Shown one piece after another: positions 1 through 5,309 of a stretch of 5,309 nucleotides of DNA. The notes under the pieces are model-generated. The model had not been told where the DNA came from. It worked only from the letters and a program-made list of their open reading frames with translations, and made no database searches. A program made the position numbers and the translations under genes. The DNA is from Comamonas sp. lk (GTDB lineage: Bacteria; Pseudomonadota; Gammaproteobacteria; Burkholderiales; Burkholderiaceae_C). Within the stretch, counting starts at the first letter, position 1. Each line of letters opens with the position of its first letter. The DNA is taken from positions 1-5,309 of the forward strand of contig CAMDKE010000202.1 of assembly GCA_945901215.1 (NCBI GenBank). Reading direction: 5' to 3'.

Positions 1-199
1 GGTCCAGCCAGGGCTGCAACCAGACGCTGCCACCCAAGCCATCCGATGCCGTACCCAGCGCCGACCCGGAGTCGCCAGAGAGCGCTTCGCCCATCAACCG
101 GAGCACGGGCGCCACGAGCATCACTAGCAAAAATGCCAGCGGCGCCAAGGCCAGCCAGTGCTGCGAGCGAGAAAAAGCGAGGCGTGAGGCGTTTGGCAC
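1..199 (-). CDS. thiP: Thiamine ABC transporter permease, N-terminal part (probable ThiP)
   Basis: Partial gene running off the left edge; 66 codons are seen. In the transporter family the ThiP dimer forms the inner-membrane channel that takes thiamine from ThiB, powered by the ATPase ThiQ. The visible protein starts MPNASRLAFSRSQHW and then has one hydrophobic segment (about residues 16-36, LALAPLAFLLVMLVAPVLRL), the usual first membrane helix of binding-protein-dependent permeases. A periplasmic-looking Gly/Ser-rich stretch follows. The GTG at 199 was chosen because an in-frame TGA lies five codons upstream (214-212) and no other usual start codon lies between that stop and the helix. No clear Shine-Dalgarno precedes it, so translation may be weak or coupled. 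It follows thiB by 80 bases on the same strand. The name rests mainly on position after thiB and the riboswitch; the fragment alone only shows an ABC-permease-like N-terminus. Confidence 0.72.
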   Translation of the reverse strand, partial: MPNASRLAFSRSQHWLALAPLAFLLVMLVAPVLRLMGEALSGDSGSALGTASDGLGGSVWLQPWLD

Positions 200-224
200 A
201 GTGCTTGGAGTTCAGTGGGCGCAG

Positions 225-260
225 GGCACGGCCAGCTTACGGGAAATGACTGGCCGTGCC
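225..260 (-). repeat. Perfect 11-bp inverted repeat (hairpin) between thiB and thiP
   Basis: The arms GGCACGGCCAG (225-235) and CTGGCCGTGCC (250-260) are exact reverse complements around a 14-base loop. The hairpin lies in the thiB-thiP gap, 19 bases after the thiB stop and 25 bases before the thiP GTG. No T run follows it on the minus strand, so it does not look like a classical rho-independent terminator. Known precedents, such as hairpins after binding-protein genes in sugar-uptake operons, suggest it may protect the thiB mRNA 3' end and make binding protein more abundant than permease. That role is inference. Confidence 0.7.
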
Positions 261-279
261 GGGCGCAACCCTCGGGCGC

Positions 280-1341
280 TTACTTCAGCACCACCTTGGT
301 CCAACGCGCCACCCAGGCAGCGCCCTTGTCGGCGATATCCTGGTCGCTTGGGGTGTCGAAAATGGCGGGCTCGGGGGCGAACTGCATCACCTCGGCGCGG
401 GCCACATCCGCATCAACCGGGTACATCCACATCTCGGTTTGCATTTGCTTTTGCACGTCGGGCGAGCGCATGAACTCGATGAACTTTTCCGCTGCAGCGC
501 GCGCCTTGCCGCCCTTTACCAGAGCAACACCTTCAACCTGGCGAAACACCGCTCCGGGCACGCTCAGGCTACCGGTGGGTGGCTCGGAGAGTTTGGTCTT
601 GCTGTAGAACACCTCGGCCGCCGGGCTGCTGGCGTAGCTCACGGTCAGCGGGTAGGCGCCGCCTGGGGTGTGAGAAAAGTTGGTGTAGTAAGACTCGCTC
701 CAGCCTTTGGCCACTTTCAGGCCGCCCTTGCGCATGCGGGCCCACCAGTCAAAAGCTTTTTCTTCGCCCATGGCGCCAATGGTGGCGAGCAAAAAGGCGT
801 AACCGGTGCTCGATGTGGCCGGGTTTTGCACCACCAGCAGTTTGGCGGCACCGGGTTGGGCCAGGTCTTCCAGCGTTTTGGGCAAGGCGACAGCGCGTTT
901 GTTGAACCAGGCTTTGTCGTAGTTCAGCGTCACATAACCATAGTCCACTGGCACCAGGGGTGCGGGCAAGGCCACGGCGCTAGGGCGCTGGGCGGCGGCG
1001 CCGCTATAGACGTCCAGTACGTCGGCGGCCAGCGCTTTGGCGGCCAGGGTGTTGTCAATGCCAAATACGACGTCGGCAATGGGCGCTTTGCGGGTAAGGA
1101 TGAGCTTGTTGAGCATTTCACCCGCATCGCCTGCCTTGGTGATGCGCAGCTTGACGCCTGCATCTTTTTGAAACTGGTCCAAGAGCGGCTTGGGCAACGC
1201 AAACGCGCTGTGGGTGAGCAGGCGCAATTCAGGTGCGGCGCCTGCGGCAACCGCTGCAGGCGCGGCTGCAACTCCCAAGGTGGACACTATCAGCAGCACG
1301 CTGGCGCGGCGGCGAGACAAAGAAAAAATGCCGTGGTTCAT
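280..1341 (-). CDS. thiB: Thiamine-binding periplasmic protein ThiB (TbpA)
   Basis: A 353-residue periplasmic solute-binding protein that captures thiamine and its phosphates and delivers them to ThiP/ThiQ. The N-terminus is a signal peptide: Arg-rich RRR at 10-12, a hydrophobic core at about 15-28, and an Ala-rich likely cleavage site near 32-36. The mature part matches E. coli TbpA blocks as I know them: DVVFGIDN (90-97), VPVDYGY (130-136), NPATSSTG (173-180), KGWSESY (212-218), SYASSP (235-240) and WMYPV (305-309). Trp214, Tyr236 and Trp305 fall where TbpA places aromatic residues around the thiamine. Length fits the family, with a slightly longer signal region. The ATG at 1341 has the Shine-Dalgarno AAAGGAG seven bases upstream. 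A TPP riboswitch in the leader independently supports the function. SRRRAS near the N-terminus faintly resembles a Tat motif but lacks the usual Phe-Leu, so Sec export is more likely. Confidence 0.95.
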   Translation of the reverse strand: MNHGIFSLSRRRASVLLIVSTLGVAAAPAAVAAGAAPELRLLTHSAFALPKPLLDQFQKDAGVKLRITKAGDAGEMLNKLILTRKAPIADVVFGIDNTLAAKALAADVLDVYSGAAAQRPSAVALPAPLVPVDYGYVTLNYDKAWFNKRAVALPKTLEDLAQPGAAKLLVVQNPATSSTGYAFLLATIGAMGEEKAFDWWARMRKGGLKVAKGWSESYYTNFSHTPGGAYPLTVSYASSPAAEVFYSKTKLSEPPTGSLSVPGAVFRQVEGVALVKGGKARAAAEKFIEFMRSPDVQKQMQTEMWMYPVDADVARAEVMQFAPEPAIFDTPSDQDIADKGAAWVARWTKVVLK

Positions 1342-1348
1342 GGAGATG

Positions 1349-1355
1349 CTCCTTT
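1349..1355 (-). promoter_or_regulatory. Ribosome binding site of thiB
   Basis: AAAGGAG lies seven bases before the thiB ATG and fixes that start. The GGAG core can pair with CTCC just before the ATG across a three-base loop, giving a four-pair mini-hairpin over the start region. This is visible in the sequence, but its effect is unknown. Confidence 0.85.
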
Positions 1356-1356
1356 A

Positions 1357-1391
1357 CGTTTCAAAACAATCCGGGACGGATGCATGAAACG
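1357..1391 (-). promoter_or_regulatory. Bulged hairpin in the thiB leader
   Basis: The outer arms CGTTTCA and TGAAACG (1385-1391 and 1357-1363) are exact complements. Inside them, ATCCG and CGGAT (1377-1381 and 1369-1373) form a second perfect stem with a three-base loop. The two stems are joined by an asymmetric internal loop of three and five bases. The structure sits between the terminator-like U run and the Shine-Dalgarno, ending one base before AAAGGAG. It may be part of the riboswitch expression platform or may keep the ribosome site exposed; which one cannot be told from sequence alone. Confidence 0.55.
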
Positions 1392-1415
1392 AAAAAAGCC
1401 CCCAGACCACAAGGC
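1392..1415 (-). terminator. Weak intrinsic-terminator-like hairpin after the TPP aptamer
   Basis: On the minus strand GCCTT pairs with GGGGC (two of the five pairs are G-U) around an eight-base loop, and six T follow directly. An A run before the stem could extend it against the T run across a mismatch. The position, 16 bases after the aptamer, is right for transcription control by TPP. The stem is short, so termination would be modest and an antiterminator partner is not obvious. Control at translation is a real alternative. Confidence 0.45.
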
Positions 1416-1430
1416 ATTTTCCCCATCACG

Positions 1431-1508
1431 CTTCCTACGCTGGCATGACCCAGATCAGGTTCGTGGGGTATTTCTCAGTTTGGCTGGCGCCAGACACCCC
1501 CGGTGAAG
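1431..1508 (-). ncRNA. TPP riboswitch aptamer (THI element)
   Basis: The minus strand carries the conserved parts in order. These are a P1 strand CTTC, a P2 strand GGGGT, a short P3 (TGGC / GCCA with a four-base loop), the invariant CTGAGA (1473-1478) with AAATACCCC closing P2, then ACCTGATCTGG, then GGTCATGCCAGCGTAGG and the P1 partner GAAG. No optional P3a arm is present. CTGAGA with its neighbours recognises the pyrimidine ring, and the GCGTAGG side helps bind the diphosphate through metal ions, as known for this RNA class. It is about 90 bases upstream of thiB on the same strand and should lower thiB-thiP expression when TPP is high. Confidence 0.97.
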
Positions 1509-1513
1509 TTTCC

Positions 1514-1543
1514 AGTGTAGCGGCTAAGCGCTGCTGCTGGGAA
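1514..1543 (-). promoter_or_regulatory. Probable sigma-70 promoter of the thi operon
   Basis: The -10 candidate TACACT (1514-1519) and -35 candidate TTCCCA (1538-1543) are separated by 18 bases on the minus strand. Transcription would begin about at 1507-1509, right at the first strand of riboswitch P1, which is the expected arrangement. The -35 box matches the consensus in only four of six positions. Confidence 0.5.
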
Positions 1544-1571
1544 TCCCTGCGCGCCATGGATCGTCGCGCCA

Positions 1572-1620
1572 ACGGTAAATTAACCGTGCAATTTTAACTT
1601 TTTATGGATAAAATGCACGG
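1572..1620 (+). promoter_or_regulatory. Operator-like nested inverted repeats upstream of the DUF4143 ATPase
   Basis: Two inverted repeats share a middle arm. The first is ACGGT (1572-1576) with ACCGT (1583-1587) around AATT at the centre, one position unpaired on each side. The second is CCGTGCA-A-TTTTA (1584-1596) with TAAAATGCACGG (1609-1620), twelve matching bases with one extra A and a 12-base spacer. The right arm contains the likely -10 box and ends directly before the ATG. A protein bound here would block transcription of the gene, which suggests an operator; the binder is unknown. The segment is clearly more AT-rich than its surroundings. Confidence 0.6.
1609..1614 (+). promoter_or_regulatory. 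-10 box, TAAAAT, of the DUF4143 ATPase gene
   Basis: TAAAAT matches TATAAT in five of six positions and lies six bases before the ATG. Transcription would then start at or next to the A of the start codon (1621), giving a leaderless mRNA. Consistent with this, no Shine-Dalgarno precedes the ATG. No convincing -35 box lies at the normal distance; a TG at 1605-1606 is one base too far upstream for a standard extended -10. Confidence 0.5.
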
Positions 1621-2799
1621 ATGAAAACCCGCCAAGCCCACGTCGCTTTAGATACGCTGTTGTCGCAATTTCCCGCCGTGGTGCTGCTGGGCCCGCGCCA
1701 GTGCGGCAAAACGACGCTCGCTTTTGCTGAACAGGCCGCGCGCAGCAACGCGCTATATCTGGACCTGGAGCTGCCTTCCACCCAGCGTCAACTAGACGAC
1801 CCCGAAGGCTTCTTCATGGCTCACCCAAACCAACTGCTGATCCTGGACGAAGTGCAGCGCATGCCCGGCCTGTTTGCGGTGCTGCGCGGCGTGATTGACC
1901 AACGCCGCCGCGCGGGCGAGGCCAGCGGCCAGTTTTTGCTGTTGGGCTCGGCCAGTGGTGTGCTGCTGCAACAAAGCAGCGAAAGCCTCGCCGGGCGCGT
2001 GGCAACGCTGGAGCTGACGCCCTTTCAAGCGCGAGAGGTGTTTAGCGGCGAGGCAGGCGCCCAAGACGTGAGCGGCTTATGGGTGCGCGGCGGCTTTCCG
2101 TTAGCCTGGCTGGCGGCAGACGACGGCGCCAGCATGGCCTGGCGCGAGGCATTTATTGCCACCTACCTGGAAAAAGACATTCCCGCCCTGGGGCCGCGCA
2201 TTCCCAGCACCACCTTGCGCCGCCTGTGGACCATGCTGGCGCACAACCAGGGCGAGCTGCTGGACCTGTCCCGCCTGGCCAGCGCACTGGGCGTGAGCGG
2301 GCAAACCGTGGGCCGCTACGTCGATTTGCTGTGCGACCTGATGCTGGTGCGCCGCCTGCTGCCCTGGAGCGGCGCGAGCAGCAAGCGCCTGGTGCGGGCG
2401 CCCAAGGTGTATGTGCGCGACAGCGGCCTGGTGCATGCGCTGCTGGGCCTGCCGCATCTGGACGCCGTGCTGGGCCATCCGGTGGCCGGGGGCAGCTGGG
2501 AGGGCTTTGTGATCGAGCAGCTGATCGCCGCCGCGCCGCAGGCCCAGGCCAGCTACTACCGCACCAGCCACGGCGCCGAGGTGGACCTGGTGCTGGAGTT
2601 TCGCAATGGCGCGACCTGGGTGATTGAAATCAAACGCTCGTCGGCACCCAGCGTGTCCAAGGGCTTTTGCCTGGCCAGCGCCGACTTGGGCGCCGCGCGC
2701 AAGCTGGTGATCGCACCCGTGGCCCAGGCCTACCCGCTGCGCGAAGGCGTGGAAGTGCTGCCACCCCTGGCGGCAGTGGCTCTGCTGGCGGCGCAATGA
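1621..2799 (+). CDS. AAA-type ATPase with C-terminal DUF4143 region
   Basis: A 392-residue cytoplasmic protein of the AAA_14 / DUF4143 family, common in bacteria and archaea with no settled function. Residues 1-140 hold the ATPase core: Walker A GPRQCGKTT (24-32), Walker B LLILDEVQ (72-79), and LLLGSAS (106-112) in the place of the sensor strand. LEKDI (183-187) marks the usual linker to DUF4143. Residues 213-249 look like a winged helix-turn-helix. The C-terminus has WEGFV (293-297), GAEVDLVLE (318-326) and VIEIKRS (334-340), a PD-(D/E)XK nuclease-like pattern with Asp322, Glu336 and Lys338; whether it cuts nucleic acid is not known. Length is typical and the gene is intact. The ATG at 1621 begins the conserved N-terminus, though the start lacks a ribosome site. 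Its stop overlaps the next gene's ATG. It is not an ABC ATPase: I see no LSGGQ motif. Confidence 0.9.
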   Translation: MKTRQAHVALDTLLSQFPAVVLLGPRQCGKTTLAFAEQAARSNALYLDLELPSTQRQLDDPEGFFMAHPNQLLILDEVQRMPGLFAVLRGVIDQRRRAGEASGQFLLLGSASGVLLQQSSESLAGRVATLELTPFQAREVFSGEAGAQDVSGLWVRGGFPLAWLAADDGASMAWREAFIATYLEKDIPALGPRIPSTTLRRLWTMLAHNQGELLDLSRLASALGVSGQTVGRYVDLLCDLMLVRRLLPWSGASSKRLVRAPKVYVRDSGLVHALLGLPHLDAVLGHPVAGGSWEGFVIEQLIAAAPQAQASYYRTSHGAEVDLVLEFRNGATWVIEIKRSSAPSVSKGFCLASADLGAARKLVIAPVAQAYPLREGVEVLPPLAAVALLAAQ

Positions 2800-5309
2800 C
2801 CAGCGCCGCGCACCCCCCGGCACTCCCTCCAACACGTGTACCGCGCTCCCCTCTTTGGCCGCTGCTGACCAGCTTCTCCTGGCAAGAGCTGCGACAGCAC
2901 CCCTGGCGCAACGCTGCCGCCGTGGTGTCGGTGATGCTGGGCGTGGCGCTGGCTTTTGCGGTGCATGTGATCAACGCCTCGGCGCTGGACGAATTTGCGC
3001 GGGCGGTGCGCTCCGTCTCGGGCCAGGCGGATTTGACACTGGGCAACACCAGCGGTGCGCGCATTTCAGAGGCCTTGTACGGGCGCCTGAACCACCACCC
3101 GGACGTGGCCTGGACCTCGCCGGTACTCGAAGTCAACACCTACGCGCTGGCACCCAGCGCCCCCAGGTCTGCAAGCGCCGCGCCACCACAAGCCGCCGCC
3201 CCTAGCGCCAGCACCGATGCACCAAGCGTGGAACGCAAAGTGGCTTTGCGGGTGTTGGGCGTCGACGCCCTGCAAATTGCGGCAATAGCGCCCGACCTGC
3301 TGCCCCTGCCCGGCGCGGGCGACGACCGCCTGGATGTGTTCGCCCCCGACGCCGTGTTTTTGAACGCCAGCGCGCGCGCAACGCTCATGCGCCCCGGCAG
3401 CGACCGGCTGGACGTGCAACGCGGCATGCGCTGGCAGCGCTTGCGCCTGGCGGGCACGGTGGCGGCCAGTGGCGCGCCGCTGGCGGTGATGGACGTGGCC
3501 GCCGCACAAGCCGCCTTTGGCGCGCAGGGGCAGCTCAGCCGTGTAGACCTGCGCTTGCGCCCGGGCGTCGACCGCGAGGCCTTTGCCCGCAGCCTCATAT
3601 CGCAGGCCGACTGGCCCGCAGGCGCCGTGCTGCAAGCGCCGGGCGACGCGCTCTCGCGCATGGGCAATGTGTCGCGCGCCTACCGGGTCAACCTGACGGT
3701 GCTGGCGCTGGTGGCCTTGTTTACCGGGGGGTTTTTGGTGTTTTCGGTGCTGGCGCTGAGCGTGACGCGCCGCGCGCAGCAGTTTGCCCTGCTCGACGTG
3801 TTGGGCCTGCAGCGCAGCCACCGCATGGCGCTGGTGCTGCTGGAAGCGCTGGGGCTGGGCTTGCTGGGCAGCGTGCTGGGTTTGGCGCTGGGCACCGGCC
3901 TGGCAGCAGCGGCGCTGCGTGTGTTGGGGGGCGACTTGGGCGGCGGGTATTTTTCAGGCGACACACCCGCGCTGCAATGGAGCACGGGCGCGGCCCTGGC
4001 GTTTGGCGCCTTGGGTGTGGCCGCAGCCCTGCTGGGCGCATTTTTGCCTGCGCGCATGGCGGCGCGCCTGCCGCCGGCACAAACACTCAAAGGGCTGGGC
4101 GCCGGCATGGACGGCGGCAGCCACGCGCGCCGGGGCTTGTGTTTACTGCTGGCTGCTGCTGCATTGGCCGCCCTGCCACCGGTGGCGGGTGTGCCCCTGG
4201 CGGCCTATGTCAGCGTAGCGCTGCTGCTGCTGGGCGGCATAGGCACCTTGCCGTGGCTGGTGTCTTTGCTGCTCAAGCTGGTAGCACCCTGGGTGGCGCG
4301 CCGCCCCCTGCCCTTGCTGGCCGTGGAGCGCGCGCGCCGCGTGCCGCACGGCGCAGCCATTGCGGTAAGCGGCGTGGTGGCGTCGCTGAGCTTGGCGGTG
4401 GCGCTGACGGTGATGGTGGCGAGCTTTCGCCAGTCGGTCACGCAGTGGCTCGACACCGTGCTGCCTGCGGCGCTGTATGTGCGCACGGCCGGCAGCGCCA
4501 GCAGCAGCGAGACCGCGTTTTTTGACCCGCGCTTTGTGCAAGCGGCCGCGCAATTGCCCGGTGTGGAGCGCGTAACGGAGCAGCGCACCATCGCCCTGGC
4601 CTTGGACCCAGCCAAGCCCGCTGTGGCGCTGCTGGTGCGTCCGCTGCGTGCGCCGCAGGGCGACGCTGCCAGCGCGACTGGGGCTGCGGACACCACTGGC
4701 CTGCCGCTGGTGGGCGATGGGTTACCGGTGCCGCCGGGGCGCGCGGGCATTTATGTGAGCGAGGCGATGGTGGACCTGTATGGCGCGCGCCTGGGGCAAG
4801 ACTTTGAGCCCTTGGGCGCAGCGTTGCAAAGCCTGGCGCGCAACGGCGATGTGCCAAGAACTTCTGCGCAAATTGAGACGTCACCGCGAGCCCTTGCGCG
4901 GCCTGACGCAGCGCAGCGCACCCGCTTTTTTGTGGCCGGTGTGTGGCGCGACTATGCGCGCCAGTTTGGCACCGTGGTGATGGACAGCGCAGACTTTGGC
5001 ACATTGAGCGACGACCGCCGCACCAACGACCTGTCTCTGTGGTTAAGCCCCGGCGCAGACGAAGCGGCGGTCACCACGCAGCTGCGCGCACTGGCCGACA
5101 GTTTGGGCGACAAGGAAGGTGACGCGCCGGGCGCAGCGCCAGATGCGGCGCGTGCCAGCGCCCTGCTGGATTTTGGCTCGGCGGGCGAGATTCGCCAGCG
5201 CACGCTGCAGATTTTTGACCGTAGCTTTGCCGTGACCTACTGGCTGCAGGCGGTGGCCATTGGCATTGGTCTGTTTGGCGTGGCGGCCAGCTTTAGCGCG
5301 CAGGTGCTG
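2796..5309 (+). CDS. FtsX-like ABC transporter permease, large two-block type (C-terminus beyond window)
   Basis: An open frame of 838 codons without a stop up to the right edge; the largest gene here. It is an inner-membrane permease of the FtsX/MacB-LolC superfamily, whose members use a partner ABC ATPase to drive extracytoplasmic work such as lipoprotein or peptide export. In order: a short cytoplasmic N-terminus with WQELRQHPWRN (29-39), membrane helix 1 (about 40-58), a large periplasmic domain (60-295), FtsX helices at about 298-321, 346-372 and 397-419, and the family box PARMAARLPPAQTLK (418-432). Further helices follow at about 447-499 and 520-542, then a second periplasmic domain (545-805) and the first helix of a second FtsX block (812 onward). 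About 100 more residues are expected. The ATG at 2796 overlaps the upstream TGA (ATGA) with only a weak ribosome site, suggesting translational coupling. Substrate unknown; AttF/AttG-like or YbbP-like export are possible guesses. Confidence 0.9.
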   Translation, partial: MTSAAHPPALPPTRVPRSPLWPLLTSFSWQELRQHPWRNAAAVVSVMLGVALAFAVHVINASALDEFARAVRSVSGQADLTLGNTSGARISEALYGRLNHHPDVAWTSPVLEVNTYALAPSAPRSASAAPPQAAAPSASTDAPSVERKVALRVLGVDALQIAAIAPDLLPLPGAGDDRLDVFAPDAVFLNASARATLMRPGSDRLDVQRGMRWQRLRLAGTVAASGAPLAVMDVAAAQAAFGAQGQLSRVDLRLRPGVDREAFARSLISQADWPAGAVLQAPGDALSRMGNVSRAYRVNLTVLALVALFTGGFLVFSVLALSVTRRAQQFALLDVLGLQRSHRMALVLLEALGLGLLGSVLGLALGTGLAAAALRVLGGDLGGGYFSGDTPALQWSTGAALAFGALGVAAALLGAFLPARMAARLPPAQTLKGLGAGMDGGSHARRGLCLLLAAAALAALPPVAGVPLAAYVSVALLLLGGIGTLPWLVSLLLKLVAPWVARRPLPLLAVERARRVPHGAAIAVSGVVASLSLAVALTVMVASFRQSVTQWLDTVLPAALYVRTAGSASSSETAFFDPRFVQAAAQLPGVERVTEQRTIALALDPAKPAVALLVRPLRAPQGDAASATGAADTTGLPLVGDGLPVPPGRAGIYVSEAMVDLYGARLGQDFEPLGAALQSLARNGDVPRTSAQIETSPRALARPDAAQRTRFFVAGVWRDYARQFGTVVMDSADFGTLSDDRRTNDLSLWLSPGADEAAVTTQLRALADSLGDKEGDAPGAAPDAARASALLDFGSAGEIRQRTLQIFDRSFAVTYWLQAVAIGIGLFGVAASFSAQVL

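Noticed and set aside
256..1506. Long plus-strand open frame (416 codons) across the thiB region
   Set aside because: It is antisense to thiB, has no recognisable domain, and runs through the TPP riboswitch. GC-rich codon use commonly leaves the opposite strand open.
1604..1624. Six-codon open frame MDKMHG whose TGA overlaps the ATPase ATG, a possible leader peptide
   Set aside because: It starts upstream of the predicted transcription start and has no ribosome site, so it is probably not transcribed or translated. It would matter only if transcription starts upstream of 1600.
1621..2799. The DUF4143 ATPase as the missing ABC ATPase of the permease
   Set aside because: It has Walker A and B but no LSGGQ signature and has the DUF4143/nuclease-like C-terminus, so it belongs to a different ATPase class.
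2101..2835. Minus-strand open frame of 244 codons opposite the DUF4143 gene
   Set aside because: The product is rich in His, Gln, Ala and Gly without any motif; it is the reverse shadow of a clearly conserved ATPase.
3066..3821. Minus-strand open frame of 251 codons opposite the FtsX permease
   Set aside because: Composition is typical of a shadow frame (His/Arg/Gln-rich), and the plus strand encodes a clear permease throughout.
3977..4525. Plus-strand open frame of 182 codons within the permease gene
   Set aside because: An out-of-frame Arg/Gly/Ala-rich product inside an uninterrupted permease reading frame; no ribosome site or domain.
1..5309. Defence system, CRISPR array, insertion sequence, tRNA or rRNA
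   Set aside because: I found no direct-repeat array, transposase, terminal repeats with target duplications, or tRNA-like cloverleaf. The DUF4143 ATPase alone is not enough to claim a defence role.

Overview
The window looks like chromosomal DNA from a GC-rich betaproteobacterium. Comamonadaceae (Acidovorax, Rhodoferax or Polaromonas-like) is my best guess, from the codon use and the style of the ThiB, FtsX-permease and TPP-riboswitch sequences. This is inference; no marker gene here fixes the genus.

The left part (1-1543) is a thiamine-uptake operon on the minus strand. From its upstream end it has a probable sigma-70 promoter (1514-1543), a well-conserved TPP riboswitch aptamer (1431-1508), a structured leader with a weak terminator-like hairpin and a second bulged hairpin (1357-1415), and a good ribosome binding site. 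These lead into thiB, the periplasmic thiamine-binding protein (280-1341). An 80-base gap containing a perfect 11-bp inverted repeat follows, then the start of the membrane permease gene, probably thiP, which runs off the left edge. The ATPase gene thiQ would be expected beyond that edge. When thiamine pyrophosphate is plentiful, the riboswitch should shut down uptake.

The right part (1572-5309) is on the plus strand, divergent from the thi operon. An AT-rich promoter with nested inverted repeats drives a 392-residue AAA-type ATPase with a C-terminal DUF4143 region (1621-2799). The -10 box ends six bases before the start codon, so the mRNA may be leaderless. The ATPase stop codon overlaps the start codon (ATGA) of a large FtsX-type permease (2796 to beyond 5309; 838 residues seen, no stop). 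The permease is the largest gene in the window. Such permeases normally work with a separate ABC ATPase, and none is visible here. The DUF4143 protein is not an ABC ATPase (I see no ABC signature motif), so the coupling of these two genes is the least ordinary feature of the window.

I see no tRNA, rRNA, CRISPR array, insertion sequence or recognisable defence island. The thi half is a well-known system. The items most worth a second look are the DUF4143 operator/leaderless start, the ATPase-permease overlap, and the RNA structures around thiB.
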